From Deltaproteobacteria bacterium (GTDB lineage Bacteria; Desulfobacterota; Desulfobaccia; Desulfobaccales; 0-14-0-80-60-11), in assembly GCA_021813445.1 (NCBI GenBank), contig JAKAKP010000103.1, forward strand, positions 1-46,385: 46,385 bases of DNA, in the 5' to 3' direction. The notes beneath the pieces are model-generated. The model had not been told where the DNA came from. It did no database searches and saw only the letters and a program-made list of their open reading frames with translations. Positions within the stretch are counted from its first letter, which is position 1; every line of letters begins with the position of its first letter. Below, in pieces: positions 16,278 to 24,987 of this stretch. The position numbers and the translations under genes were made by a program.

Positions 16278-18215
16278 TCAGGCATCTTCTTGCAGCCCCA
16301 GAACCTCGTAAACTTTCAGAGGTTCCTGGCGGCCCTTAACCGTGCGGGTCTCTTCTCTGCCGGTGATCACCCCCGGGGCCGCGGCGATGGTGCTGTGGCT
16401 GGCCACGATGGTCCAACCCAGTTCTTTGGTCAAAGACTCCAGGCGGGAGGAAGCGTTAACCGTATCGCCGATGGCAGTAAACTCCAGGCGTTTGGGGGAG
16501 CCGATATTGCCGACAATGGCCTCGCCGCTGTGGAGGCCGACGCCGATGGCAAAACCCGGCAGATCCAGATCGCCGAAACGCTGCTGCATCCAGCCGCGAA
16601 ACTTCTGGGCCTTTTGGGTCAGGTCCAACGCGGCTTTGAGAGCGCGGCGGGCATGGTCGGGATAGGGCACCGGCGCGCCGAAGACCGCCATCACCGCGTC
16701 GCCGATGAACTTATCCACCGTGCCCCCCTGGGCCAAAATGGGCTCGCAGGCCTGGCTTAAATAGGTGTTGAGCATCTCCACCACCTGGCGGGGCCCCAGT
16801 TTTTCGGAGATCGTCGTAAAATTGCGGATATCGGAGAACAGGACCGTTACCTGGAAGGCTTCGCCGCCCAAATCCGGGAACTGGCCCGACGCCAGCAGTT
16901 TTTCCACCACTTCGTCTGCGACATAGCGGGAAAAAATCTTCCGGATCCGGGCCCGTTCCCGCTCCTCCCCGGTGAGCTTGATCCCCAGGAAGCCCATGTA
17001 GCTGAGGATGACCGCCAACTGGGCGTTGGCGGCGGGCAGCAGCCAGTACTGGGTAAACAGCAGGTAGGCGCCCCCTGCGGCCAGGGCGCATAAGGCCAGG
17101 CCCGCGGCCAGGCCGCGCCAGGGGGAGAGCCAATAAAATAAGGCGCTGGCAGCCAGGAGGAGGCAGAGCAGATAAAGCCAGGTGAGCCAACGGGGGAGGG
17201 GCCGGGGAAATTTTCCGGTGAGCAGGGTCTCGATGATGTTGGCGTGAATTTCCGGCCCGCTCATGTCGCTGCCCTCCCACGGCCACAGGCTCAGGGAATA
17301 CGGGGTGGGATGGCTGTCCTGAAGCGCCGCGGGTTCATAGGCCATGATCACGGCTTTGTTCTTGAGGGCCATGATCGCCGGGTCCTTCTCCGCCCCCGGC
17401 ATTAGGAAGCGCCCCATGGAGAGGCGCGGGAAGGTCCCCGGGGGACCGGCAAAGCCGATAAGGGGGAAGGTGCTGTTATTTATGCCCTCAGGGTCTACGC
17501 CCGACCAGGCCTGTAAGGCCGGATCGCGGCGCAGCCGTTGTAGCAGGGCCGCGGGGTCGCGGTTCGCGGCTCTCAGGGCCAGCAGTTTGCCGAAGGTAAA
17601 CGCCGCCTGCCCGTAGTCATCCGCCAGGGCCGGCACGAACCGGCGAATCGTGCCGTCATCGTCATTGTAAAAATTGATCAAACCCAGGTCAGACTCTGGC
17701 CGCGGCAAGGTGGAGAAGTAAGCCGGGATAGGGGGGATGATCTTGCTTTTGTCATGGGCATCGGTGGCCAAATTCCCGGCCAGGACGACCCGGCCGGAAG
17801 CGAGCTGTTCTTTAAAAGAACCGTCATAATTCCGGAGGCGGGGGTTTAATGGCAAATCCAGGGTTTCTAGCCAGGAGGAGATGCTGACCTGAAAAAGATA
17901 GTCCATGCCAATGCTTTTGGCGCCCACCCGGCGCAAGATCTCCAGCACCCGGGCAAAGTAGGGCGTCCAGCAGATCAGTGGTTCTTTGGGATGCTCTTGC
18001 AGGGTCTTTTCATCCAGGGCCACTATCACCACCTGCTGCGGCTGATAACGGACCCCGGCCCACTGGTGCCAGAGATCATAATAAATTTCTTCCGGCCGCT
18101 CCAGCCATCCGGCCCAGGTCAGCCCAACCACCGCCCCGTAAACCAGGAGCAGCAGCAGCGCCACCAAGAGCAGGGTGTCTTTCCGGCGTACGTTTTTGGT
18201 CATCGCTTTGGCCAA
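16278..18215 (-). CDS. CHASE2-domain class III adenylate/guanylate cyclase
   Basis: A 645-residue membrane receptor cyclase. One membrane segment (about 14-36) leads to an extracytoplasmic CHASE2 sensor (about 38-340, with VVIVALDEKTL and VGAKSIGMDYLF). Three clustered membrane helices follow (about 345-420), then a cytoplasmic cyclase domain (about 455-640). The catalytic domain keeps both metal aspartates (LFSDIRNFT and GDAVMAVFG), the base-selecting Lys (VDKFIGD) and FTAIGDTVNASSRLE; this pattern favours adenylate over guanylate cyclase. It is the first gene of a three-gene unit with the TPR-CHAT and Pro-rich exported proteins; the gap to the CHAT gene is 114 bases. The signal sensed is unknown. 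Confidence 0.9.
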   Translation of the reverse strand: MAKAMTKNVRRKDTLLLVALLLLLVYGAVVGLTWAGWLERPEEIYYDLWHQWAGVRYQPQQVVIVALDEKTLQEHPKEPLICWTPYFARVLEILRRVGAKSIGMDYLFQVSISSWLETLDLPLNPRLRNYDGSFKEQLASGRVVLAGNLATDAHDKSKIIPPIPAYFSTLPRPESDLGLINFYNDDDGTIRRFVPALADDYGQAAFTFGKLLALRAANRDPAALLQRLRRDPALQAWSGVDPEGINNSTFPLIGFAGPPGTFPRLSMGRFLMPGAEKDPAIMALKNKAVIMAYEPAALQDSHPTPYSLSLWPWEGSDMSGPEIHANIIETLLTGKFPRPLPRWLTWLYLLCLLLAASALFYWLSPWRGLAAGLALCALAAGGAYLLFTQYWLLPAANAQLAVILSYMGFLGIKLTGEERERARIRKIFSRYVADEVVEKLLASGQFPDLGGEAFQVTVLFSDIRNFTTISEKLGPRQVVEMLNTYLSQACEPILAQGGTVDKFIGDAVMAVFGAPVPYPDHARRALKAALDLTQKAQKFRGWMQQRFGDLDLPGFAIGVGLHSGEAIVGNIGSPKRLEFTAIGDTVNASSRLESLTKELGWTIVASHSTIAAAPGVITGREETRTVKGRQEPLKVYEVLGLQEDA

Positions 18216-18316
18216 TTACCTAGTCTGAGCCGGATACCGGTGCAAGTTCCCGAGATTGACAGAAAAACCTTTCGCCGAAGTTATTGTCTGGCGATATTTG
18301 TGATTTTGCGCTCAGA

Positions 18317-20209
18317 TTATGGCGCTGGTTTCTTCCTGCTGCCACCGGGTCTTTGCAAATACACCATCAGCACCGCCAGGGCCGCGGGGGTGATCCCGGA
18401 GATGCGGGCGGCCTGGCCCAGGGACAGGGGCCGCACCTCTTTCAGTTTTTCCCGCACTTCTAGCGACAGGCCCGGCACCCCGTCGTAGTCGAAGTCTTCC
18501 GGGATGCGTTTTTTTTCTCCCTGGACGAATTTCTTGGCCGCTTCTTCCTGGCGCTGAATGTAGCCTTCGTACTTGTGCTTGATCTCCAACTGCTCCACTA
18601 CCGGGGGCGGCACCGGCGGCTCTTCCCCGGAGAGGCGGTAGAGGGTGGGGAGATCCAATTGCGGCCGCTTCACCAGGTGGAGGATGGGAGCCGGCTCTTT
18701 TAAAGGCGTGGTGCCTTTCGCGGCCAGTCCCTGGTTGACCTCCGGCGTGGGATAGAGCCGGCGTCCCGCCAGGCGAGCCTCTTCTTCGGCCAGGAGGCGT
18801 TTCTTGGCCCAGAGGCGCTCCACCGCGTCCTGATCCACCAGGCCCAGTTCGTGACCCCACTCCATCAGCCGCAGGTCGGCGTTATCCTCCCGCAGCAGCA
18901 GGCGGTACTCCGCCCTGGAGGTGAAGAGACGGTAAGGCTCCCGGGTGCCCCGGGTCACCAGGTCGTCCACCAGCACCGCCATGTAGGCCTGGGAGCGGTC
19001 CGGCAGAAAGGGGGGGCGTCCCAGGACCTGGCAGGCGGCGTTGATCCCGGCCCACAGACCCTGGCCCGCAGCCTCTTCGTAGCCGGAGGTGCCATTGATC
19101 TGCCCGGCCAGGAAAAGTCCTTTGATCAGCTTGGTTTCCAGGGTGGGTTTGAGTTGCATCGGGTCCACGTAATCGTATTCGATGGCGTAGGCCGGCCGCA
19201 TCACCTCCGCTGCTTCCAATCCGGGGACGCTGCGGAACAGTTCCAGTTGCACCTCCACGGGCAGGCAATTCCCCAGGCCCTTGGCATAAATCTCTGCGGT
19301 GTCCCGGCCTTCGGGCTCCAGGGTCACCTGGTGGCTGGTCTTATCCGGGAACTGCATCACCTTGTCTTCCAGAGACGGGCAATAGCGGGCGCTCACCCCT
19401 TTGATCACCCCGCTGTATAGGGGGGAGAGGTGGATGTGGTCTTTAACCCAGCGGTGGGTGGTCCCGGTGGTGTGGGTGACGAAGCAGGGCAGTTGGGTGG
19501 CGTCGATGCCCGGAGTGCGCCAGGAGAAGGGCCGGGGCGCGGGGTCTCCCTCCAGACGGCTCATGGACCCGAAATCGATGGACCCGGCCCGCAGCCGGGG
19601 AGGCGTGCCAGTCTTCAGGCGCCCCATCCGGAAGCCCAGTTCTTTAAGGTGCGCGGCCAGGGCGGTGGCCGCGAATTCCCCGGCCCGCCCGGCCTGAATC
19701 TGCACCGGGCCGATATGGATGAGGCCGTTTAAAAAGGTGCCGGTGGTGATCAGCACCGCCCGGGCCCGGTAGGTCAGGCCCAGGGCCTCCACCACCCCGG
19801 TAATCCGGCCGTCTTCCACCAGCAGACGCTCCACCATGGCCTCCCGCAGGTGGATGCGGCTCTCTTTTTCCAACAGTGACTTCATGGCCAGGCGGTAGGC
19901 CTGTTTGTCGCACTGGATGCGGGTGCCCCGCACTGCGGGACCCTTGGAGAGGTTGAGGGTGCGGAACTGGATGCCGGTCAGGTCCGCCAGGTAACCCATG
20001 ACGCCCCCCAGGGCGTCGATCTCTTTGACCACGTGACCTTTGGCCAGGCCTCCCACCGCGGGGTTGCAGGCCATCTGGGCCATGGTGTCCAGGTTGAGGT
20101 TGAACATCAGGACGGAAAGCCCCATGCGGGCCGCGGCCAGGGCCCCTTCGCAGCCGGCATGGCCGGCTCCCACCACGATCAGATCATATTCTTGCGGATA
20201 AAGCGCCAT
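18317..20209 (-). CDS. mnmG: tRNA uridine-34 5-carboxymethylaminomethyl modification enzyme
   Basis: A FAD-dependent enzyme that works with MnmE to modify U34 of tRNAs reading two-codon boxes. The 630-residue length and motifs are standard: the dinucleotide fold [19 protein letters not shown] at about 11-29, the signature [30 protein letters not shown], and [19 protein letters not shown]. The C-terminal helical domain that binds MnmE and tRNA is present (KYEGYIQRQ). mnmE is not in the window. The start gives the usual short N terminus ([14 protein letters not shown]). It does not overlap the cyclase gene 101 bases downstream. Confidence 0.97.
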   Translation of the reverse strand: MALYPQEYDLIVVGAGHAGCEGALAAARMGLSVLMFNLNLDTMAQMACNPAVGGLAKGHVVKEIDALGGVMGYLADLTGIQFRTLNLSKGPAVRGTRIQCDKQAYRLAMKSLLEKESRIHLREAMVERLLVEDGRITGVVEALGLTYRARAVLITTGTFLNGLIHIGPVQIQAGRAGEFAATALAAHLKELGFRMGRLKTGTPPRLRAGSIDFGSMSRLEGDPAPRPFSWRTPGIDATQLPCFVTHTTGTTHRWVKDHIHLSPLYSGVIKGVSARYCPSLEDKVMQFPDKTSHQVTLEPEGRDTAEIYAKGLGNCLPVEVQLELFRSVPGLEAAEVMRPAYAIEYDYVDPMQLKPTLETKLIKGLFLAGQINGTSGYEEAAGQGLWAGINAACQVLGRPPFLPDRSQAYMAVLVDDLVTRGTREPYRLFTSRAEYRLLLREDNADLRLMEWGHELGLVDQDAVERLWAKKRLLAEEEARLAGRRLYPTPEVNQGLAAKGTTPLKEPAPILHLVKRPQLDLPTLYRLSGEEPPVPPPVVEQLEIKHKYEGYIQRQEEAAKKFVQGEKKRIPEDFDYDGVPGLSLEVREKLKEVRPLSLGQAARISGITPAALAVLMVYLQRPGGSRKKPAP

Positions 20210-20299
20210 GGAAGGAATATCAAAATCAGGGTTGATTATGGCCGAATGGTGATTATCTTAAACGGTCGTCAGTGCCATTCCAGCTTCGAGGAGTAGACT

Positions 20300-20539
20300 A
20301 TGGTTCTTCCGGTTCACGGCCAAGACCCCGAAAAAATGAAGCATCGTACTTATAAAACCCTGGAGCCCGCAGGGGAAATCGCCGTGGTACAACGCCCCGA
20401 AGGCGTGCTCAAGGTAGTGCTTTACACCGGCAGCGGGGAAAAGAAAAAACAACATCATGAATTTACCATGGATCGCCAGGCTGCGTTCGACTTTGCCATG
20501 GAAATGCTGCAGCACGCCTATCGCCTGGGTGAGCCGTAA
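20300..20539 (+). CDS. Small hypothetical protein
   Basis: A 79-residue ORF with a good ribosome site (GAGGAGTAGACT before ATG), lying divergent from mnmG. The product is charged and soluble, with no signal peptide, membrane segment or Cys. It contains GEIAVVQRPEGVLKVVLYTG, which looks like two beta strands, then a basic patch (GEKKKQHHE) and a helix (RQAAFDFAMEMLQHAYRL). No family is recognised. Its codon use resembles neighbouring genes. It is probably real. Confidence 0.6.
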   Translation: MVLPVHGQDPEKMKHRTYKTLEPAGEIAVVQRPEGVLKVVLYTGSGEKKKQHHEFTMDRQAAFDFAMEMLQHAYRLGEP

Positions 20540-20555
20540 TGAAGCGAGCGGTAAG

Positions 20556-20735
20556 CAGTGAGCAGTAAGCAATTAAAAAAACGGTTTCGAAATGGTCTTG
20601 TTTTTTGCTGCTCACTGTCCTGAAAAGTTCAAAGTTCAAGGTTCAAAGTTCAATGTTAACTGCCGGTAACTTTTCATAATTTACGGGTGAGCTAAGAGCT
20701 CATGAACAACTGTTTACTGCTTACAGCTCACTAAT
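20556..20735. repeat. Composite of two junk-like repeat families
   Basis: 20562-20580 (AAGCAGTGAGCAGTAAGC) and 20712-20731 (TGTTTACTGCTTACAGCTCA) form an imperfect inverted pair. Between them, 20631-20656 carries tandem GTTCAAAGTTCAAGGTTCAA units of the type also seen at 36736-36812 and 25786-25820. There is no gene. Confidence 0.7.
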
Positions 20736-20737
20736 CC

Positions 20738-21127
20738 TCACCTGTCCCATTCCACTTCTCTCACCAGCTCAATGAATTCCGGGGATTCGCCGTAATCTTT
20801 CATAGCCTGCTGGTAATCCACCCAGGTCTGCCAGACCCTTAACCATTCCTTATTATGCCAATAAAAAGGGCTTTGCTCCCCGGTCCCCCGGAGCCGCACA
20901 AACTCTTCGTATTCCGCCTGACAGGAAGTGCAGAGGCGGTAGGGACCTTTGAAACGCTGGTACATCTCCTGGGTTTCGAACTGGACGCTGCATTTGGCGC
21001 AGCGGGCCAGACAGCGGGTGCACTGGATGGTTTTGCGCACCGCCTCCAGCTTCTTGGCCTTGTCCACCTTGGCCTTTTTCTTCTGCTCCAGCTTAAGCCG
21101 GTCCTCTATATCGATCACTTTGGACAT
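20738..21127 (-). CDS. Cys-rich zinc-ribbon-like hypothetical protein
   Basis: A 129-residue cytoplasmic protein of unknown role. The N terminus is a highly basic helix (KLEQKKKAKVDKAKKLEAVR). Next is a metal-binding block: CTRCLARCAKC (CxxCxxxCxxC) and, about 30 residues on, CTSC, giving six cysteines able to hold one or two zinc ions or a cluster. The C-terminal part is Trp- and acid-rich (WHNKEWLRVWQTWVDYQQ). GAGGTCAGCC before the ATG supports the start. Zinc-ribbon proteins with basic tails often bind nucleic acid or ribosomes, but that is only a guess here. Confidence 0.7.
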   Translation of the reverse strand: MSKVIDIEDRLKLEQKKKAKVDKAKKLEAVRKTIQCTRCLARCAKCSVQFETQEMYQRFKGPYRLCTSCQAEYEEFVRLRGTGEQSPFYWHNKEWLRVWQTWVDYQQAMKDYGESPEFIELVREVEWDR

Positions 21128-21248
21128 GGCTGACCTCGATTAGGGTCGGGGAAAATTATCAGTATCTTATATATATATAAATTATCAACCCCCGGCGGCG
21201 CGGTCAATAGCTGGGTCGATCCGGCGCCGCACTCCAGGGGTCTCTCCC

Positions 21249-21896
21249 TCATCTTCCGGCCTGAATAATCCGCCTCAACTCCAGGGCCGCAGCCTGGGGG
21301 GCTGCGGCCGCGGTCACGGCGCTCATCACCGCCGGGTGTCGGGCGCCTTGGGCCACCACCTGGCCGATATTGGCTGCGGTGATGCCCCCCATGGTAGTCC
21401 AAGGAATCCGCAGGCGGGGGGCGATGCGCCCCAGGGCCTCAGGGCCCAGAGGGGTGGCGGTGGGTTTCGTCTGGGTGGCGAAGATGGGGCCGATATTGAC
21501 GTAGCTCGCGCCCGCAGCCTCCGCGGCCAGGGCCTCTTCCAGGGAATGGGTGGACGCGCCGATGATCAGTTCCGGGGCAATGGCGCGGGCGGCGCCGACT
21601 GGCAGGTCTTCCTGGCCCAGATGCACGCCGTCCGCAGCCGCGGCCAGGGCGATGTCCAGCCGGTCGTCGATGATCAACAGGGCGCCCGCAGCTAGGGTGC
21701 GCTGCCGGAACTCCTGGGCCAGCTCAAACAGAGCCCGGCCGCCCAGCTCCTTCTCCCGCATCTGCACCAGCTTGACCCCGGCCGCGAGGGTCTGATCCAG
21801 GATGTCCAGGGCCGTTCTGCCGGCGCAGAACGCGGTGGTGAGGACCACGTAAAGATCGGCTTCTTGAAACGTGGCCAGGCGCTTCCCAGGCTGCAT
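21249..21896 (-). CDS. thiE: Thiamine phosphate synthase
   Basis: Couples the thiazole phosphate and HMP-pyrophosphate moieties to thiamine phosphate. The 215-residue TIM-barrel has the ThiE hallmarks VQMREKEL, LLIIDDRLDIALAAAADGVHLGQEDLP, GASTHSLEEA and GPIFATQTKP. The start codon overlaps the stop of thiS (TGATG), showing translational coupling. It is the last gene in a thiazole-synthesis series reading thiF-like, thiG, (marC, sel1), thiH, thiS, thiE on the same strand. No thiD/thiM/thiC is visible in the window. Confidence 0.95.
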   Translation of the reverse strand: MQPGKRLATFQEADLYVVLTTAFCAGRTALDILDQTLAAGVKLVQMREKELGGRALFELAQEFRQRTLAAGALLIIDDRLDIALAAAADGVHLGQEDLPVGAARAIAPELIIGASTHSLEEALAAEAAGASYVNIGPIFATQTKPTATPLGPEALGRIAPRLRIPWTTMGGITAANIGQVVAQGARHPAVMSAVTAAAAPQAAALELRRIIQAGR

Positions 21897-22093
21897 CAGC
21901 CGCCCCCCACCAGGCGCACCAGCTCCAGGACGTCGCCCGGGGCTAAAGGAGTCTCCCGGTATCCATCCCGGGCCACGATCTCCCCATTTCGCTCCACCAC
22001 CGTGGTCTCGGGCTTGAGACCCAGCTCCTCCAACAGGGCAAATACCGTGGCGGCGGCCACCTCCCGGCCTTCGCCATTAATGGTCAACTTCAA
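21896..22093 (-). CDS. thiS: Sulfur carrier protein ThiS (TTG start)
   Basis: A 65-residue ubiquitin-like sulfur carrier that donates thiocarboxylate sulfur for the thiazole ring. The body (KLTINGEGREV...TVFALLEELGL...VVERNGEIVARD) and the essential C-terminal Gly-Gly (RLVGGG) fit. The start is TTG at 22093: AAAGGAG lies seven bases upstream and the length then equals known ThiS proteins. The upstream ATG at 22144 lies inside a long repeat hairpin and is rejected. It is coupled to thiE by TGATG. Confidence 0.9.
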   Translation of the reverse strand: MKLTINGEGREVAAATVFALLEELGLKPETTVVERNGEIVARDGYRETPLAPGDVLELVRLVGGG

Positions 22094-22110
22094 GGAGTAT
22101 CTCCTAAAGG

Positions 22111-22231
22111 ATTTACCACAGAGGCACAGAGAGCACAGAGTCACACAGAGAAGAACTTTATGGCGGGCTTGCCCGCCATAAAGTTATCTTTCTCTGTGAT
22201 TCTCTGGGTCCTCTGTGTCTCTGTGGTTAAT
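22111..22231. repeat. Long imperfect hairpin with a perfect 15-bp core
   Basis: The outer arms run from ATTTACCACAG to CTGTGGTTAAT and are built of degenerate AGGCACAGAG-type units. The perfect inner stem is AACTTTATGGCGGGC (22154-22168) with 22171-22185. It has the same architecture as 3296-3413, with a different core. It separates thiH from thiS. Confidence 0.85.
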
Positions 22232-22236
22232 CTTTT

Positions 22237-23379
22237 CTATTCCACAAAGGCCTGGTCAAAGTCCTTCCACACCGGGTCGTAGCCGGCCCGGCGGATGGCT
22301 GCGGCCACCTCCTCCGGGGTGCGCCGGTCTTCGGTCTCGAACTGCTCCAGGGTCTCCTGGCCGTATTGGGCGTAGCCCCCGGGCCGGGTGGAGGAGCCCG
22401 CGCTCATCATGGTCACCCCCAGAGGGATCAGGCGATCGCGAAGTTCGGGCCGTTCCCGGGTGGAGAGGTTGATGCCCGCCTCCGGCAGGAAGAGGCGCAG
22501 GGCCAGCAGCAGTTGCACAAATTCTTTATCGCTCAGAATGTGGCGGATGGTATGCCGGGCGGGCACGTTGAAGAGGCGGGGGAAGGAGACCGCCACCGCG
22601 CTCTGCCAGCACTCCTTCTGGAGGTAGCGGGCGTGGAGCCCGGTCCAGAAGCCGTCCACCTGCCAGTCGTACAGCCCCAGGAGCGCGCCCAGGGAGAGAC
22701 GCCGCACCCCGGCATGGCCCGCGGCCTCCAGGGCCCCCAGGCGGAAGGCGAAATCCTTTTTGCGGCCTTTCAGATGCACCTTATCATAGGTCTCCCGGTG
22801 ATAGGTCTCCATGTAGATGGTCACGCCTTCCAGGCCCGCGGCCACCAGGCGGCGGTAGTCCTCCTCCCTTAAGGCATAGACCTCCACGGACACGGCCGGG
22901 AAGTATTCCCGGGCGATGGCCACGGCCCGGACGATATAGTCCACCGGCGCGGCCTGGGGATGGTCCCCGGTGAGGAGCAGAAGGTTTTTAAAGCCGTGTG
23001 CGGCCAGGGCCTCGCACTCCTTGCGGATTTCCGGTTCGGTCAGGGTGCGGCGCTCGCCGGCCTGGCCGGAGTGAAAGGCATAGGAGCAGTAGGTGCAGTC
23101 GCAGGCGCAGAGGTTGGAGAGGTAAATGGGCACGTACATGCCGATGACCCGCCCGAATTGCCGCCGGGTGTTCCGATGGGCCAGCCGGGCCATCTCCTCC
23201 AGCCGCCCCGCGGCCGCGGGCGAGAGCAACGCGGCCAGGTCCTCGGGATGCAGCACCTCCCGGCCCAAGGCCCGGGTGATATCGGCCTCTGTGGCCCCGG
23301 CCATGAGGTCGCAAATGCGGGCTTCAGGCCAGGCATCCAGGGTCTTGATGAAGGGAGAAGGGTTTGATTTTATTGCCAT
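22237..23379 (-). CDS. thiH: 2-iminoacetate synthase (radical SAM)
   Basis: Cleaves tyrosine to dehydroglycine for thiazole formation in anaerobic-type thiamine synthesis. The 380-residue length is typical. The radical-SAM cluster motif is Cys91-x3-Cys95-x2-Cys98 (CACDCTYC), followed by LLLTGDHPQAAPVDYI and YMETYHRETYDKVH. The C-terminal STRPGGY and ETLEQFETEDRRTPEEVA are also characteristic of ThiH. Presence of ThiH rather than glycine oxidase (ThiO) fits an anaerobe. thiS follows after the 22111-22231 hairpin. Confidence 0.96.
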   Translation of the reverse strand: MAIKSNPSPFIKTLDAWPEARICDLMAGATEADITRALGREVLHPEDLAALLSPAAAGRLEEMARLAHRNTRRQFGRVIGMYVPIYLSNLCACDCTYCSYAFHSGQAGERRTLTEPEIRKECEALAAHGFKNLLLLTGDHPQAAPVDYIVRAVAIAREYFPAVSVEVYALREEDYRRLVAAGLEGVTIYMETYHRETYDKVHLKGRKKDFAFRLGALEAAGHAGVRRLSLGALLGLYDWQVDGFWTGLHARYLQKECWQSAVAVSFPRLFNVPARHTIRHILSDKEFVQLLLALRLFLPEAGINLSTRERPELRDRLIPLGVTMMSAGSSTRPGGYAQYGQETLEQFETEDRRTPEEVAAAIRRAGYDPVWKDFDQAFVE

Positions 23380-23395
23380 AGATTTAATTCTTCCT

Positions 23396-23560
23396 CGTTC
23401 CCAAGCTTAGCTTGGGAACGCCTTTGTCCGCCAAGCTCAGCTTGGCGAGCATTCCCGTTCCCAAGTGCAACTTGGGAACGAGAATGCTCGGTGGCGCAGC
23501 CTTTCCGGGCGGCGCCGCAAAGCCGCCCAGGCTGGAAAGCCTGGGCTACCAAAGAATCAA
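23396..23560. repeat. Array of palindromes between thiH and the Sel1 gene
   Basis: In order: 23396-23420 and 23456-23480 (arms CGTTCCCAAG/CTTGGGAACG), 23430-23446 (GCCAAGCT/AGCTTGGC), a wider GCATTC/GAATGC frame at 23449-23487, then GGGCGGC/GCCGCCC and AGGCTGGAAAGCCT near 23507-23545. It matches the cluster at 1558-1753. Nothing coding is seen. Confidence 0.8.
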
Positions 23561-23574
23561 GCCATATCAGGCTG

Positions 23575-24153
23575 CTACTTCAGTTGGGTCAGCCCAATTT
23601 TGGCTTCCATCAACCCCTGGGCCGCGGCCTGTTGCAGCAGGAACTTCGCCTTTTCCAGGTCTTTTGCCACCCCATTGCCTTTGGCGTACATCATCCCCAG
23701 GGTGAGCTGGGCCTTGGCGTCGCCCTGGGCCACGGCTTTTTCAAACCAGGTCTTGGCTTGGCCCCAATCCTGCTTGACACCGTCGCCCTGGGCATACATG
23801 AACCCCAGGCTGAATTGGGCCGCGGCGTTGCCCTTGGCCGCGGCCTTCTCAAACCAGGCCTTGGCCTGGGCAAAATCCTTCTTCACCCCCAGACCCTTGA
23901 GATACATGACCCCGAGATTATTCTCCGCCTTCGCATACCCCTGCGCCGCGGCTTTTTCAAACCAGGACTTGGCCTGGGCCCAATCCTTGGCTACCCCCTC
24001 CCCCTTGGCATAGAGAGAGCCGAGGGCGCACTGGGCCGCGGCGTCGCCCTTCTCCGCTTTGGCCTTGGTTTCCTCCAAAGATTGCGCCTGGGCCAGACAG
24101 GTAAAGAGCACCCAAAAAGCCAGAAAAAATAAAGTCACAAAGCCCTTTTTCAT
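23575..24153 (-). CDS. Exported Sel1-like repeat protein
   Basis: A 192-residue protein with a Sec signal peptide (MKKGFVTLFFLAFWVLFTCLA) and four full 36-residue Sel1-like helical repeats plus a partial fifth. Each repeat shows A-x-x-x-LG-x-x-YAKG-x-GV-x-x-D-x-x-x-AK-x-WFEKAA. GGGGG precedes the ATG at 24153; an in-frame ATG at 24243 would add a non-signal extension and is rejected. Sel1 repeats mediate protein-protein contacts, often in envelope signalling; the partner is not known. It sits in the middle of the thiamine genes without an obvious link. Near-identical repeats suggest recent duplication. Confidence 0.88.
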   Translation of the reverse strand: MKKGFVTLFFLAFWVLFTCLAQAQSLEETKAKAEKGDAAAQCALGSLYAKGEGVAKDWAQAKSWFEKAAAQGYAKAENNLGVMYLKGLGVKKDFAQAKAWFEKAAAKGNAAAQFSLGFMYAQGDGVKQDWGQAKTWFEKAVAQGDAKAQLTLGMMYAKGNGVAKDLEKAKFLLQQAAAQGLMEAKIGLTQLK

Positions 24154-24196
24154 ATTAACCCCCTTTGCCGGGAAATTTGCCTCAGAATTAGATACC

Positions 24197-24240
24197 TTCC
24201 CAGGGCTGGGAACGCTTGTACCCGCCAGGCCCAGCCTGGC
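24197..24240. repeat. Two short palindromes downstream of marC
   Basis: TTCCCAGGGCTGGGAA (24197-24212) and GCCAGGCCCAGCCTGGC (24224-24240) resemble degenerate versions of the palindromes at 1605-1753 and 23396-23480. Confidence 0.6.
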
Positions 24241-24294
24241 CACCAGCCGTTGCCGCGGTCTGGGAATTCCAGATCAGGACCACTATCTGACATA

Positions 24295-24957
24295 TTAACC
24301 CATGGGAATGATTTTGTAATCCCGCAGGGCATCAAATATCCCATGGAAGACCAGCCCCATGCCGATGGCGGCCACGAAAAAGCCGACGATGCGGGTGGCC
24401 GCATCAATCCCGTGCGGACCGATCCGGCCCAAAAGCTCCTTGGCGTACGCCAGGATCAAGTAGGTGACCAGCATCGCCGCCACCACGGCCAGGCAGATGC
24501 ATAGCAACTCGAGAAAATCCGAAATGGGATGTTTCACTAACGAACTCATGCCCATGATGGTGGCCATGACCCCGGGTCCGAACATCAGGGGCATGGCCAG
24601 GGGCACGAACGCGATATTCCCGGCCTGCTGAGGGGAGCCGCCGCCCCCTCCATGGATTACGCCCCCTGAAGCGGAAGGCAAAAAAAGACTGAAGCCGATG
24701 CGCATCAGGATAATGCCCCCCACTATGCGCACCATGCTCAGGGAAACCGAAAAAAGCTTGAGCATCAAAGTGCCGAACACCAGGAAGAAAAAGATCAGGC
24801 CAGTGGCGTAGAAACAGGCAAGGCGGGCAACCTGCCGGTGCGCCTGGCTGTCCTGGCCTGTCAGCAGTTTCAGGAAAATAGGCAGGGATTCCAAGGGATT
24901 AATCACGGCCAACAACGTGGTGAAAGTCCCGATAAACAGAGCCAGCGATTTGCCCAT
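24295..24957 (-). CDS. MarC family integral membrane protein
   Basis: A 220-residue inner-membrane protein with about six hydrophobic helices. Family features include ALFIGTFTTLLAVINPLESLPIFL at the N terminus (the NP motif) and the repeated half with NIAFVPLAMPLMFGPGVMATIMG. The region FLPSASGGVIHGGGGGSPQQAG is an unusually Gly-rich cytoplasmic loop. MarC/UPF0056 proteins were once linked to multiple antibiotic resistance, but their transport role is unproven. It lies between thiG and the Sel1 gene on the same strand; any thiamine role would be speculation. Confidence 0.9.
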   Translation of the reverse strand: MGKSLALFIGTFTTLLAVINPLESLPIFLKLLTGQDSQAHRQVARLACFYATGLIFFFLVFGTLMLKLFSVSLSMVRIVGGIILMRIGFSLFLPSASGGVIHGGGGGSPQQAGNIAFVPLAMPLMFGPGVMATIMGMSSLVKHPISDFLELLCICLAVVAAMLVTYLILAYAKELLGRIGPHGIDAATRIVGFFVAAIGMGLVFHGIFDALRDYKIIPMG

Positions 24958-24987
24958 CGCTCATCCTTCTCAGCTGATTAGGCTTGG

